IMG/VR virus record: IMGVR_UViG_3300025889_000185
Location: 1 to 48,521 of that record
Source: a virus
DNA: 48,521 bases
Reading direction: 5' to 3' (one strand)
In this document: piece after piece, positions 8,270 to 16,792 of the stretch
Position numbering within the stretch: the stretch's first letter is position 1
How the letters are laid out: each line of letters starts with the position of its first letter
The notes under the pieces: generated by a model
The model's database searches: none
The model's input: only the letters and a program-made list of their open reading frames with translations
Told to the model about the DNA's origin: nothing
Program-made: the position numbers and the translations under genes

Positions 8270-8602
8270 ATGCACGTAAGTGATGTATTAGACATTGAAT
8301 CAAACTACGGAAATTCTGTTGCACTTAAAGCAGGTGACAAAATCACCATTCAAGGCTTTAAAGTAAAACATGTAGAAGGAGTTGGAGCAGATGTCGCAGA
8401 GATCAAAACTACTGAGGGTATGAAACATTCTTTTGGTAAAGCCATTATTGGTCAAGCAAAAAGTGAATACTGGAATGATGTAGTTGCAAAATGTTTAGAG
8501 AAAGATGCAAGTGATGGACTTGACTGTTGGATTGTTGAAAGACAAGCCGAAGGTACTAATCGTACAATGTTGAGTTTATCAATGTTTCCACCTAAACAAT
8601 AA
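8270..8602 (+). CDS. Small beta-rich protein, possible OB-fold (110 aa)
   Basis: The start lies 26 bases after TATA sequence ctttatatta and after a T8 tract ending the previous gene, so this is its own leaderless unit. Strands around KAGDKITIQGFKVKHVEG, AEIKTTEG and DCWIVERQ suggest a small barrel. In front of the replication genes, a single-strand-binding or accessory role is conceivable but unproven. Confidence 0.55.
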   Translation: MHVSDVLDIESNYGNSVALKAGDKITIQGFKVKHVEGVGADVAEIKTTEGMKHSFGKAIIGQAKSEYWNDVVAKCLEKDASDGLDCWIVERQAEGTNRTMLSLSMFPPKQ

Positions 8603-8617
8603 TCTTTTTTCTTTATT

Positions 8618-8836
8618 ATGACTGACATTGAATATATGAAGATTGAAACAAATCAATTAGAGTATGGTGCTTTTTGTTCACTTGGTATATGTGAAGATGA
8701 TTTTGAATTGGGAGAAGTTGTAGTAAGACAGAGAGGAAATCTATTTCATGTAAGATGTTTTTATTCAGATGAAGATATTCCTGATATAAAAATAGGTATA
8801 AATAAAACGTTTGATAATGCTAAACATCTAAAATGA
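8618..8836 (+). CDS. Small LIM/treble-clef-like zinc protein (72 aa)
   Basis: Residues 20-47 (CSLGIC, then a GEVVVRQRG strand, then LFHVRC) resemble the 'C-x3-G-...-lfHvxC' half of LIM or PARP-type fingers, with few cysteines. It follows 8602 by 15 bases and overlaps the next gene by ATGA. The function is unknown. Confidence 0.5.
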   Translation: MTDIEYMKIETNQLEYGAFCSLGICEDDFELGEVVVRQRGNLFHVRCFYSDEDIPDIKIGINKTFDNAKHLK

Positions 8837-8940
8837 TATGCGATAGGTGTGGTTTTGAAATGGATAAGATGACAGTGTGTCATCAGATATGTCCTAACTG
8901 TGGAGCAGTTGTGGATTGTTCTGATGGTGTTTTCGATTAA
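8833..8940 (+). CDS. Mini zinc-ribbon protein (35 aa)
   Basis: It starts in an ATGA overlap. C3-x2-C6 and C20-x2-C23 make a classical four-cysteine zinc ribbon, with further Cys at 16 and 29. The protein is essentially only the ribbon. Confidence 0.6.
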   Translation: MICDRCGFEMDKMTVCHQICPNCGAVVDCSDGVFD

Positions 8941-8969
8941 CTTATATAATAGATACCATAAATCTACCT

Positions 8970-9512
8970 ATGGAGATTACATTTACTACTGAAAATATTG
9001 ATAGAAAATTCTATGAACAATTAATATTATTCTATATCTATGAACATTATAATTATAAAGACCATAAAAGAATTGTAGAACAAGACAAGTGGAAGATTGA
9101 AATTAAAAGAACACAAGATTTCAATACAAGTTTTTACAATGACAGTGCTAGACAAAACGAATTAGATTACTCATTACCACATGGAGTTACAGGACTTGGT
9201 AAAGTTACCTGTTATGTTCAGGATATTAATAATGATATGTACACAATGCAAAACATGTCTGTGATTTGTCATGAACTTGCACACATGATACTCATGATTT
9301 ACTATCCAACAAAAACTGTTCAACAAAGATACAATGATTATTATGGTAGAGCAGGAGATACAAGAAAGTTCTTCTCATGTGAGGTACATGACAGAGTGAC
9401 AGAAGGTAGAACAAAGATATTCAATAGAAAAATATCATTAAGAAAAACATTCAGATTCATTGGTGTTGATATTGCTGACATCACAAACGATAGGAAGGTG
9501 ATAAGAGTTTGA
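8970..9512 (+). CDS. Zincin-like metalloprotease homologue (HELAH)
   Basis: This 180-residue protein is preceded by a TATA box (ttatataa) 25 bases before its ATG. H101-E-L-A-H105 fits the HExxH zinc-protease motif on a hydrophobic helix (VICHELAHMILMIYY); possible third ligands lie downstream, such as C138 or H140 in FSCEVHDR. There is no signal peptide, so it should act in the cytoplasm. The substrate is unknown; it may act on host regulators or be an inactive relative. Confidence 0.6.
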   Translation: MEITFTTENIDRKFYEQLILFYIYEHYNYKDHKRIVEQDKWKIEIKRTQDFNTSFYNDSARQNELDYSLPHGVTGLGKVTCYVQDINNDMYTMQNMSVICHELAHMILMIYYPTKTVQQRYNDYYGRAGDTRKFFSCEVHDRVTEGRTKIFNRKISLRKTFRFIGVDIADITNDRKVIRV

Positions 9513-9679
9513 ATCCTAGAGATGAGATAAGATTAAACAAAGGTCACGTAGGTAAGAAGACTAGAGAAGTATTAGAACAAGAGATGTTCTCAATGCTTAA
9601 CACAAAGAAAGCATTTAGAAAACCTGATTGGCAGGAAACATTTAAATCTCTCATAAACGAATACCTATTACTTGAATGA
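9509..9679 (+). CDS. Small helical basic protein (56 aa)
   Basis: It starts at TTG overlapping the previous TGA and overlaps the next gene by 8 bases, a dense coupled arrangement like the rest of this operon. It is charged, with an amphipathic C-terminal helix (DWQETFKSLINEYLLLE). No family is recognised. Confidence 0.45.
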   Translation: MNPRDEIRLNKGHVGKKTREVLEQEMFSMLNTKKAFRKPDWQETFKSLINEYLLLE

Positions 9680-10037
9680 TAAAACCTGTAATAGATGTGG
9701 AAGAAAAGGTCTCGGTTGGGACTATGATTTTAAGAACAGAACTGGCAAGTGGAAACTAGAGAACCATAAGGTAGATGGCAAGTGGTGTAACAAACCTACT
9801 GAAGTATCAATGATTAGAAAGAAACATGAGCTAGTAATGTGTGAACTATGTAGTGATTCTAACTTTGGTTTATGTACACCTGAAACAATAGAAGATCATC
9901 ACAGAAAGTATCACCCTAATAATAAACCATTGACTAATTTAGATTACATGATGATGGTGGGTGGCATACCAAAATATGTATTACATTATTGGAAAGACGA
10001 TCCACATTATAGTATGTACGAAAATCAGAAAGGTTAA
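9672..10037 (+). CDS. Double zinc-finger protein (121 aa)
   Basis: It has a TTG start inside the preceding gene. An N-terminal knuckle, CNRCG with a later W-C-N, is followed by a C2H2-like finger C57-x2-C60, C68 and HHRKYH (76-81). Spacing to the next gene leaves room for a separate promoter. A nucleic-acid-binding role is likely; the partner is unknown. Confidence 0.55.
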   Translation: MNDKTCNRCGRKGLGWDYDFKNRTGKWKLENHKVDGKWCNKPTEVSMIRKKHELVMCELCSDSNFGLCTPETIEDHHRKYHPNNKPLTNLDYMMMVGGIPKYVLHYWKDDPHYSMYENQKG

Positions 10038-10064
10038 TATAACGGTACTACGTACCACTAATAG

Positions 10065-10865
10065 ATGTTTTGTATAAGAAAAACAATCGAACTTCCAAAG
10101 AAAGATTCTATCATAAACTTGAGACCTTTGGGCGACATTCATCTTGGTAATCTTGGGTGCGACATTGAAAAGTATATGAAGAATATAGAATACATAGCAA
10201 AACATGATGACTATATCACAATAGGTATGGGTGATTACATTGATAATGTAATGGCTTATGCCAATGGTAGTATAGACAAACGTTGGAATCCTGAAACAGT
10301 TGACAGAAGAATGTTAACTACTGAGGAGCAGACAGAAGTTTGGCTAGATTCTTGGAAGCCGATAGCACACAAAACTATAGGACTTCATGCAGGTAATCAT
10401 GAGTGGAAGACAATAAATCAAAAGAGATTTATCACTGATTTCTGTAAGCCATTAGACCTACCTTACATGGGTAGATTGGCATACACATCATTGACTTTCA
10501 CACATAAGGGCAAGGAGATAAGAAACTATCTAATCCTATCCATGCATGGTGGTTATTCTGGACTACAAGCAGGGGGTGCAGTCAATAGAATGAAAGCAAT
10601 CACAGGAGACTTTGATTGTGATCTAGTTCTAATGGGACATAACCATGATACTTGGGTAAGACCAATAGTAAGAACAGGCTATGACAGAAAACATAACCTT
10701 CCTGTAGAAAAGAAAGTTCTCATGGGAAACACAGGTACATTCCTTAGAGGATATGAGAAGGGCGTAGATTCCTATGTCGAAATCAATCCAAAGGAAGCAA
10801 AGAGAGTAGGTACAATTACCATTACCTTCGATCCATACAAAGGAGATTTGTTCGGACATGACTAG
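10065..10865 (+). CDS. Calcineurin-like metallophosphoesterase
   Basis: All five motifs of the two-metal phosphoesterase fold are present in order: GDIH (23-26), GDYID, GNHE, a GH-like SMHGG, and GHNHD near residue 192. The 266-residue length fits a catalytic domain alone, without the capping or DNA-binding domain of Mre11. TATA sequence ttaatataac is 26 bases upstream. The substrate could be DNA ends, nucleotides or phosphoproteins. It overlaps the next gene by 8 bases. Confidence 0.85.
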   Translation: MFCIRKTIELPKKDSIINLRPLGDIHLGNLGCDIEKYMKNIEYIAKHDDYITIGMGDYIDNVMAYANGSIDKRWNPETVDRRMLTTEEQTEVWLDSWKPIAHKTIGLHAGNHEWKTINQKRFITDFCKPLDLPYMGRLAYTSLTFTHKGKEIRNYLILSMHGGYSGLQAGGAVNRMKAITGDFDCDLVLMGHNHDTWVRPIVRTGYDRKHNLPVEKKVLMGNTGTFLRGYEKGVDSYVEINPKEAKRVGTITITFDPYKGDLFGHD

Positions 10866-11139
10866 ACCAACAGGTAAACTACTCAAATCTGATTCTGTTA
10901 GTGCAATTCTTGACAGAAAAGAAAACAATAGTATGTCACCAGAGAATACAATCAAATATAAAATCTACTTGTATATAAAACAATCAAAAAGACCAGTGAT
11001 CACAAACGATATACACAAGGCAGTAGCACCAACTTCTCCTAGAAGAACAATAGAGAAGAGACTACTTGACTTGTACAATGATGGTTCTATCAAACGTGAG
11101 AAATGTGTCTGTGGTTGTGCATACATATATACAAAGTAA
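10858..11139 (+). CDS. Winged-helix DNA-binding protein (93 aa)
   Basis: Residues 35-80 form helix-helix-recognition helix-wing: YLYIKQSKRPVITNDI, then SPRRTIEKRLLDLYNDG and a wing ending in KCVCGCAYIY. Two adjacent cysteine pairs at the end may bind metal. It is translationally coupled to the phosphoesterase. A transcription factor or replication initiator accessory is plausible. Confidence 0.6.
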   Translation: MTRPTGKLLKSDSVSAILDRKENNSMSPENTIKYKIYLYIKQSKRPVITNDIHKAVAPTSPRRTIEKRLLDLYNDGSIKREKCVCGCAYIYTK

Positions 11140-11205
11140 CTTTATATTTCTTTTTATATTTCTTTAATGCAATAATTTAAATAGGGTATCTGCATAATGC
11201 TCTCT

Positions 11206-11331
11206 ATGTTCATTGAATTTAAGATAGATGGATTAGATCAACCACAAGTTATACCTATTGAAAAGGCTTCCTCTGTTGCTAAAGAATTAGAGAAGAGGGG
11301 TAAGAAATTTCAACTAGGAAAAACTCTCTAA
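11206..11331 (+). CDS. Small protein, unknown (41 aa)
   Basis: A TATA box (atttaaata, 11175-11183) lies about 27 bases before the second ATG, so I start there; the ATG at 11197 would add three residues but sits too near the box. It has a strand EFKIDGLDQPQVIPI then a basic helix. A T8 tract directly follows the stop. Confidence 0.5.
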   Translation: MFIEFKIDGLDQPQVIPIEKASSVAKELEKRGKKFQLGKTL

Positions 11332-11339
11332 TTTTTTTT
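11332..11339 (+). terminator. T-tract terminator after 11331
   Basis: T8 directly after the stop of the 41-residue gene, ahead of the mcm operon promoter. Confidence 0.45.
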
Positions 11340-11377
11340 CATAAAGACTTATATTATCCGTTACATATTATAATGTG

Positions 11378-11701
11378 ATGAATTTTAATTGTGGTGTAAA
11401 ATCAATTTCAATTAGTTCTCATGCCAAAAAAGTGTATGAAGAACTAGATGCAATAAGACCAAAACATATTTCTTTTAGTTTGATGTTGGCTATTGCAGCA
11501 GATGATTACATAAAGAATCATAGCAAAGGACTTGTAAAGTTAGACGAGTTCTCAACAGAAAATATTGGTGAAAGAGTTCCAAGTTTCTTTTCAGATGTAG
11601 ATGAATGGATTGGATATATTTCAAGAATAGATGGTGATGAAAGAAAAAGATTTCAACAACGTTTATTACAGATACAAACTATTATAGAGGACAGGTCATG
11701 A
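11378..11701 (+). CDS. Unknown helical protein coupled to MCM (107 aa)
   Basis: The TATA-like ttatatta at 11350-11357 puts the start at the ATG 11378 rather than the GTG at 11375. The N-terminal part (ISISSHAKKVYEELDAIRPKHIS) could be a small DNA-binding helix pair. It overlaps the mcm ATG by ATGA, so a replication accessory role is suggested by context. No family is recognised. Confidence 0.6.
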   Translation: MNFNCGVKSISISSHAKKVYEELDAIRPKHISFSLMLAIAADDYIKNHSKGLVKLDEFSTENIGERVPSFFSDVDEWIGYISRIDGDERKRFQQRLLQIQTIIEDRS

Positions 11702-13668
11702 GTGTAACATATACTGACTCTGCAATAGTTGATGCTCTGTTTGATATATTTAACAAGCCAAAATATTCTGACGTAATAGAATCATTGTTACCAAACAGCA
11801 TATTCACATTGAATATAATGAATGATAATATCTATGAGTTCTTTACAATGAAGAAAGAAGAGTTTAAACAACTTGTTAAACAGGCAGTGATTAGAATAAA
11901 AGAACAACAATTTGCTGATAGTTCAAGTATAGATTATGAGTTTAGAAATCTAAAGATAAGTTTAGTATCAGATGATACAATAAAAATGCACAAGTTAAAT
12001 GCAAAGGAACATGAGAGAGCAGTAGTATCATTTGACTGTGAGATTGTAGCAGTTGAGAGAGAGAAAACTTACATTAAAAAAGCACAGGGTTATTGCCCAT
12101 TATGTTATGCAACACAAGAAATAACATGTGATTATGAAAGAGACATCAATGATATTATATGTAGTAACATCAAATGTAAAAGACATAAACTTACAATAAG
12201 TAAGACAGGTTTGGTAACAGATAACATACAGTATGTATATCTACAAGAACTATTATCTGATTCAAAGAATAGTACACCTGTAATGATGAGAGGTGTAGCA
12301 ATAGATGAACTATCTGGTACATTGTATGTAGGACAGAAGAAAAGAATAACTGGTATGTATAAATCAGTAATCAATCTAAGTAAAGGAAACGTAAATGATA
12401 TTATCATAGAGATATTTTCAACACAAGATTTGGAAAAGAAAAATGATAGTTGTTTATCAGATGATGACTTGAAGATGTTAAAGGAAGAAGCAAAGAAAGA
12501 TGAGTTCATGGATAAACTTGTAGGTAGTTTTGCACCACTCATTATAGGATACAAGGACATAAAGTTTTCAATACTATTAATGTTAGCAGGTGGATACTCT
12601 AAGGTAAAACGTGGAGACATAAACGTATTACTTGTAGGTGATCCATCACTTGCCAAATCAGAACTACTAAAAGAATGTTCAAAGATTTCTAACAAGTCTA
12701 TGTACACATCAGGTAGAGGAGCAAGTGCAGCAGGACTTACCATTGGTCTAGTCAAGATGGACAATGGCAGTCAGGTAGCACAAGCAGGAGTTCTACCATT
12801 ATGTAACGAAGGACATGCATGTATTGATGAGTTCGATAAGATGAGTCCCAACGACAGAAGTGCAATGCACGAAGGTATGGAACAACAGACAGTCAGCATA
12901 GCAAAGGCAGGTTTTAGAATGACATTACCTGCAAAGACTAGCATACTGGCAGCAGCAAACCCCAAGTACGGCAAGTATGATACAAGCATGTCACTCATTG
13001 ACAACATTGACATACCAGTTCCACTCGTATCAAGATTCGATTTGATATGGTTGATACGTGACAAGGTAGATGTCCAAGAGGACAGTATCAAAGCAGAACA
13101 TGTACTAGATACTTTCACAGGTGATGATATGTCAAGTAAAATATTCTTGACAAGAGATCAGTTCTCATCTTATCTAAGTTTTATTAGAGATTCTAAACCA
13201 ACAATCAGTGAGGAAGCAAAGAAAAAACTTGCAGAGATTTATCAGAGGATGAGATCATTATCTGCAAACAACGAGTCACTTGCTGTAGGTATCAGACAGT
13301 TAGAAGCACTGGCAAGATTGTCAACTGCACATGCAAAATTATTGTTTAAAGATATAGTAGATGAACAAGACGTTCAGGCAGTAGAAGAACTACTCAAAAG
13401 AATGTATGAATCATTGGGAGTAAGTATGGACAAGGGATTTTCACAAGCAACACTTGTACTTGGTAAGAAAGAAACCAAAGAACAAACTGCAAACAGAGTG
13501 TGGAAAGAATGTGAGAACGAAAACAAATCAGTAAAGTATCAACTGTTTGTAAAGAAACTTGTTGACACAGGAATGTTTGACGAGTCATCTGCAAAGTCTC
13601 TATTCTCTCAGTGGGAAATGAAATGCATGATAAAACTAAATGGTGATGGGACATATCGGAAGATTTAG
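11698..13668 (+). CDS. mcm: MCM replicative helicase
   Basis: This 656-residue minichromosome-maintenance helicase would unwind DNA as a hexamer. It has an N-terminal domain with zinc ribbon C133, C136, C155, C160; the AAA+ core with Walker A GDPSLAKSE (314-322), Walker B CIDEFDKM (375-382) and arginine finger SRFD (445-448); and a C-terminal winged-helix tail. The length matches cellular archaeal MCM. No Orc1/Cdc6 or primase gene is recognisable here, so initiation probably uses host factors. It starts in an ATGA overlap with the upstream small gene. Confidence 0.95.
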   Translation: MSVTYTDSAIVDALFDIFNKPKYSDVIESLLPNSIFTLNIMNDNIYEFFTMKKEEFKQLVKQAVIRIKEQQFADSSSIDYEFRNLKISLVSDDTIKMHKLNAKEHERAVVSFDCEIVAVEREKTYIKKAQGYCPLCYATQEITCDYERDINDIICSNIKCKRHKLTISKTGLVTDNIQYVYLQELLSDSKNSTPVMMRGVAIDELSGTLYVGQKKRITGMYKSVINLSKGNVNDIIIEIFSTQDLEKKNDSCLSDDDLKMLKEEAKKDEFMDKLVGSFAPLIIGYKDIKFSILLMLAGGYSKVKRGDINVLLVGDPSLAKSELLKECSKISNKSMYTSGRGASAAGLTIGLVKMDNGSQVAQAGVLPLCNEGHACIDEFDKMSPNDRSAMHEGMEQQTVSIAKAGFRMTLPAKTSILAAANPKYGKYDTSMSLIDNIDIPVPLVSRFDLIWLIRDKVDVQEDSIKAEHVLDTFTGDDMSSKIFLTRDQFSSYLSFIRDSKPTISEEAKKKLAEIYQRMRSLSANNESLAVGIRQLEALARLSTAHAKLLFKDIVDEQDVQAVEELLKRMYESLGVSMDKGFSQATLVLGKKETKEQTANRVWKECENENKSVKYQLFVKKLVDTGMFDESSAKSLFSQWEMKCMIKLNGDGTYRKI

Positions 13669-13703
13669 AAAACATTGATATAGTAGATGATTCTACTACT
13701 GAT

Positions 13704-14687
13704 ATGCAAGAAGAAATAGTAGAAGAAAAACAAATAGATTTGACAGTAGATCAACTAGATGGTGTTGGTGCTGTTACAAAAAAGAAATTAGAGTCATTTG
13801 GTATCAAAAGTATTATAGATATTTGTGTCAGAGGTGCTAAAGAAGTACAGGAAATCACAGGTGTTGATAAAGGTAAAGCAAACTCTTGGGTATTTAATTC
13901 ACAAAAAATACTAGAAGAGAATAACTTTATCAGAAAATCTGACATGAGTGTAACAGAACTTATGGCTTATCAGGACAATCAGGAAAGAATAGCAACAAAA
14001 TGTACTGAGGTAGATGAACTATTCAGTGGTGGACTTACACCTGAATCAGTCTATGAAGTATATGGTGAGTTTGGTTGTGGTAAAACACAATTCTGTTTGT
14101 CATTGACAGCAGAAGTAATTGCAAAAGGTGAGAAGGTTATCTGGATTGATTGTGAAGATACATTTAGACCAAGAAGACTAGGAGAAATTCTAGTAGCAAG
14201 AGAACTATGCACACAGGAAGAAGTCATGGACAAACTAGATAATATAAAGTATTTCTATACACCAAACTCAGAACAACTAATGGGTACAGTAGATTCATTA
14301 TCAGATATGATGATGGAACTTAGACCAAAGATTGTAATACTTGACGGTTCTATTGGACAGTTCAGAGAAGAGTATCTTGGTAGAGGTACACTTGCAGAAA
14401 GACAGAATCAACTAGCAAGATTGATGACACACTTGAAGAACATATCATTCTACTTTAGATGTGTAGTTATCTTTACAAACCAAGTACAATCAGATCCATC
14501 TGTTATGTTTGGTGATCCAGTGAAACCTATTGGTGGTAACATTGTAGCACATGCATCTACATACAGAATCTATTTTAAGAAGTCTGGAAAAAAGAGAATT
14601 GCTAGAATGGTTGACAGTCCAGAACACGAACAGAAAGATGCTTCATATATTCTAACCGTAAAAGGGATAGACAATGCCGAAGACTGA
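13704..14687 (+). CDS. radA: RadA-family recombinase
   Basis: The 327 residues comprise an N-terminal helix-hairpin-helix domain (about 14-75, DQLDGVGAVTKKKLESFGI region) and a RecA core with Walker A GEFGCGKT (121-128) and Walker B KIVILDGS (D214), followed by FTNQVQ with L2-like surroundings. That is the full archaeal RadA architecture at the normal length. It lies 35 bases after mcm and would act in recombination-dependent replication and repair. No ATG exists further upstream in frame. Confidence 0.95.
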   Translation: MQEEIVEEKQIDLTVDQLDGVGAVTKKKLESFGIKSIIDICVRGAKEVQEITGVDKGKANSWVFNSQKILEENNFIRKSDMSVTELMAYQDNQERIATKCTEVDELFSGGLTPESVYEVYGEFGCGKTQFCLSLTAEVIAKGEKVIWIDCEDTFRPRRLGEILVARELCTQEEVMDKLDNIKYFYTPNSEQLMGTVDSLSDMMMELRPKIVILDGSIGQFREEYLGRGTLAERQNQLARLMTHLKNISFYFRCVVIFTNQVQSDPSVMFGDPVKPIGGNIVAHASTYRIYFKKSGKKRIARMVDSPEHEQKDASYILTVKGIDNAED

Positions 14688-14787
14688 TAACTTTTGCTTT
14701 AATTGTAAATGTAAAGTAAAAGAAAAAGAACCATTCTGTTCAATAAACTGTTACAACATCTTCTTTTTTAATAGTACACCTGCATGA
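14674..14787 (+). CDS. Mini zinc-knuckle protein (37 aa)
   Basis: It overlaps the end of radA by 14 bases and the next gene by ATGA. Cysteines C8, C11, C13, C22 and C26 in a Lys-rich context form a knuckle with FC-x3-C. It is part of the replication/recombination operon. Confidence 0.55.
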   Translation: MPKTDNFCFNCKCKVKEKEPFCSINCYNIFFFNSTPA

Positions 14788-15125
14788 ACCCAAGAGCACG
14801 TATGAGGTTTTCCAATAGGAAAGCAGTTCTCTGGTTACTTAAAAATAATTATGATGAGATATGGTTAAAGCCACATACAAGAAGACATGACTTGGTATAT
14901 ACTAGGGGTGAGTGGTATAGGGCATTGGATCTCTGGAATCTATTTGATGGTATATGTTTTGATGAAAATGATAATATCATATTACTACAGATAAAAACAA
15001 ACGCATGGGCAAAGGCAAAACCTTTGGAAGACTTTGTAAAAACACACAAAAATATCAGGGTATTATCCATGAATGTAAAGGGTGAAAATGGCAAGTGGAA
15101 TGTCTACACCAGAAAATACGAATAG
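14784..15125 (+). CDS. PD-(D/E)XK-like nuclease (Holliday-resolvase style)
   Basis: In this 113-residue protein the centre reads LDLWNLFDGICF, then a strand IILLQIKTNAW, fitting the D-x(n)-[EQ]-x-K metal site of small archaeal resolvases (Hjc) and related nucleases, with Gln instead of Glu. The basic N-terminus could grip DNA. It directly follows radA and a zinc protein by ATGA overlap. Junction resolution during recombination is the likely job; the fold is inferred from motif and size. Confidence 0.55.
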   Translation: MNPRARMRFSNRKAVLWLLKNNYDEIWLKPHTRRHDLVYTRGEWYRALDLWNLFDGICFDENDNIILLQIKTNAWAKAKPLEDFVKTHKNIRVLSMNVKGENGKWNVYTRKYE

Positions 15126-15134
15126 ATTTATATT
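15126..15134 (+). promoter_or_regulatory. TATA box of GTG-started 15156 gene
   Basis: atttatatt is 26 bases from GTG 15156 and supports a leaderless GTG start. Confidence 0.5.
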
Positions 15135-15155
15135 CTACAAATCATATAACATTAT

Positions 15156-15557
15156 GTGCATAAAGATTCTCAAGGAAATATTATAGGTTTTGGAGAGGAA
15201 ACAACACTAGAATTATTAATACAATTATTTCCTCTAAGTGATATAAAAACACAGGTAAAATTCAAAGATTTATTAAAAGGAGAGTGGGTGGACACTGTTA
15301 CAGAGAGACAGGAAAAAGAAACCATAGATATTGTGGTTTATACTGATCCAATTATAGCAGTAAGAGTTCAAGATCCACACCATACTGGCAGAATAACTGC
15401 CATGAGAGACACGGTTCAAAGAAAAACATTAGAATGGAATAATATCAGAGTCGTAGATTTGAATCATTATGACTGTGTAAATATAATGAAAGAGAAAAGA
15501 AATGATGAAGCAATGAGAGAGTTATTAGAAGCACTTAGTCACGAAGGAATACATTAA
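15156..15557 (+). CDS. Putative PD-(D/E)XK-superfamily nuclease, GTG start
   Basis: The start is GTG: a TATA box (atttatatt, 15126-15134) sits 26 bases upstream, and the ATG two bases earlier is out of frame. The 133 residues include ETIDIVVYTDP then IIAVRVQDPHH, in the order D-strand-strand-[EQ] of restriction-like folds, but the catalytic Lys is not obvious (V-Q-D). It may be a diverged nuclease or an inactive relative. It is convergent with the next gene, overlapping by 4 bases. Confidence 0.45.
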   Translation: MHKDSQGNIIGFGEETTLELLIQLFPLSDIKTQVKFKDLLKGEWVDTVTERQEKETIDIVVYTDPIIAVRVQDPHHTGRITAMRDTVQRKTLEWNNIRVVDLNHYDCVNIMKEKRNDEAMRELLEALSHEGIH

Positions 15558-15787
15558 CCGTAAATTCCGTGTGGTTTTTTCTCACTTTGTTGTTCTTCAG
15601 ATTCCATCTGATTTAAAATTCTATGTTTCTCTTGTCTGATTTTTTCGCACACCATATACATAGCCATATCTATCTCTAAAAAATTCATATCATCTTCTAT
15701 ACCTTTATCAACAATTTTATCTAACTCATCAGATAATTTTTTAATCTTTTTCCAATCAGGAGAATACTCCTTCTCTTCTTCAGACAT
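15554..15787 (-). CDS. Small helical acidic protein (77 aa)
   Basis: A TATA element (atatataa on the minus strand) lies about 24 bases before the ATG. The product is almost all helix, with an acidic start and a possible coiled coil (LSDELDKIVDKG). No family is recognised. Confidence 0.55.
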   Translation of the reverse strand: MSEEEKEYSPDWKKIKKLSDELDKIVDKGIEDDMNFLEIDMAMYMVCEKIRQEKHRILNQMESEEQQSEKKPHGIYG

Positions 15788-15808
15788 AATTCTGTTAGTT
15801 TATATATG

Positions 15809-16051
15809 TTATTTAAGTTTATGCCTTAATTTTGAAATAATTGCAAGGGTAATTGCAGTAATTGGTATTAATTCTATTAAATCTACACCATAAAGTAGAA
15901 AATCTAACACAGGATTAATTCTAGTAATTATGCCTAGTTGTAGGAAGGCATCTCCTGCCCATATAAAGTGAGGTATCTGTAGGTATAAAATTATAGCCGT
16001 GACTAGCATACTTTCAGTTATATGTCGTTCGTACCAGTCAAAAAAACCCAT
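15809..16051 (-). CDS. Small membrane protein, two transmembrane segments (80 aa)
   Basis: There are hydrophobic stretches at about residues 14-33 and 48-70, with a short basic tail. The start ATG lies about 25 bases from an AT box in the 16052-16096 spacer, which it shares back-to-back with the plus-strand gene at 16097. A membrane-active or holin-like role is possible; nothing more can be said. Confidence 0.6.
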   Translation of the reverse strand: MGFFDWYERHITESMLVTAIILYLQIPHFIWAGDAFLQLGIITRINPVLDFLLYGVDLIELIPITAITLAIISKLRHKLK

Positions 16052-16096
16052 ATTATAATCAATAATCTTTATAATTTAAGTGTTATCATTAAACAC
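16052..16096. promoter_or_regulatory. Divergent promoter region
   Basis: This 45-base spacer holds tttataat (16070-16077) for the plus gene at 16097 and an attataa element for the minus gene at 16051; both spacings are about 24-25. Confidence 0.5.
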
Positions 16097-16342
16097 ATGG
16101 AAGATTCCAAGATAAGTGTTGATATAAGAGTAGTTGGAGATGGAAACAGGGGTATATATTACCCAGATACACAGAGAGTAATAGTATATTTAAATAAACA
16201 TGAATCCTATGATGATTTATTAAAATCTATTAACCATGAGTTGATACATCACTGTATCAATATATGTGGAGAAACAATGGACGAAGATCAGGAGGAAAAA
16301 TGCATTTTCTGTATGAGTTGGGCAGACCACTCATTGATTTGA
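16097..16342 (+). CDS. Small HExxH metalloprotease-like protein (81 aa)
   Basis: I chose the ATG 24 bases after tttataat (16070-16077); a longer in-frame reading from 16022 crosses the divergent promoter. H47-E-L-I-H51-H52 lies on a predicted helix after a beta pair (GIYYPDTQRVIVYL), as in minimal zincins. A C-x2-C follows (CIFC). It is very small for an active protease, so it may need a partner. Confidence 0.55.
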   Translation: MEDSKISVDIRVVGDGNRGIYYPDTQRVIVYLNKHESYDDLLKSINHELIHHCINICGETMDEDQEEKCIFCMSWADHSLI

Positions 16343-16627
16343 GTCAATATAGACGAGACTTTCTTTACCACTATCCAAGAGTACATTTATTTTTGTATAG
16401 TATTGTGTCTCATATCTGTCAAGTCTTTGCAAGTCTTCGCTAGTAACATCAAATACTTTACCATATACAGTACCATCTTTGAATGGAACAATGGTAGGAT
16501 AAGGCAAGAGAGTATGATCTGATACTTTATAACCTTTTAGAGTATCAGTCTCACCATCTACGTGTTTATCCAATACTCTATACCTAATATTATCATCTAA
16601 TAAAGAACCATAAGTAAAAATTCTCAT
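16331..16627 (-). CDS. Gamma-glutamylcyclotransferase-like (AIG2/GGCT) protein
   Basis: This 98-residue GGCT-fold protein begins with IFTYGSLL, the substrate-binding glycine-rich loop, and ends with DLQRLDRYE, containing the late Asp-x-Tyr-Glu feature. Such enzymes release 5-oxoproline from gamma-glutamyl amines or peptides. In phages this fold often accompanies amidoligases and amidotransferases, as found here 6 kb away. It overlaps its upstream mini zinc gene by ATGA. The catalytic Glu is not certain. Confidence 0.75.
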   Translation of the reverse strand: MRIFTYGSLLDDNIRYRVLDKHVDGETDTLKGYKVSDHTLLPYPTIVPFKDGTVYGKVFDVTSEDLQRLDRYETQYYTKINVLLDSGKESLVYIDSNQ

Positions 16628-16728
16628 TGTGGTAACTTTTCCATGACTTTTCTATAACATTCGACACACAAGTCTAATGTATCATACTTTGTAGTCTTTA
16701 CATCACATATACAGATATTACACACCAT
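16624..16728 (-). CDS. Mini zinc-binding protein (34 aa)
   Basis: It begins MVCNICICDV and has a later CVEC pair, so C3, C6, C8, C21 and C24 can form a zinc site. Its stop overlaps the ATG of the GGCT-like gene, making the pair a small operon. Confidence 0.55.
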   Translation of the reverse strand: MVCNICICDVKTTKYDTLDLCVECYRKVMEKLPQ

Positions 16729-16765
16729 AATGATTGTTATATAAAATTCAATTTAAGCATTTCGT

Positions 16766-16778
16766 TTAAAAAAAAATG
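16766..16778 (-). terminator. T-tract terminator of long minus operon
   Basis: On the minus strand a run of T lies about 30 bases beyond the last gene (16806), flanked by the short GCATTT/AAATGC arms. Confidence 0.45.
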
Positions 16779-16792
16779 CTATTTTTGCGATT

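Noticed and set aside
12132-12764. Minus-strand open frame of 210 residues inside mcm
   Set aside because: Antisense shadow of the conserved MCM sequence; no promoter and a composition unlike the other genes.
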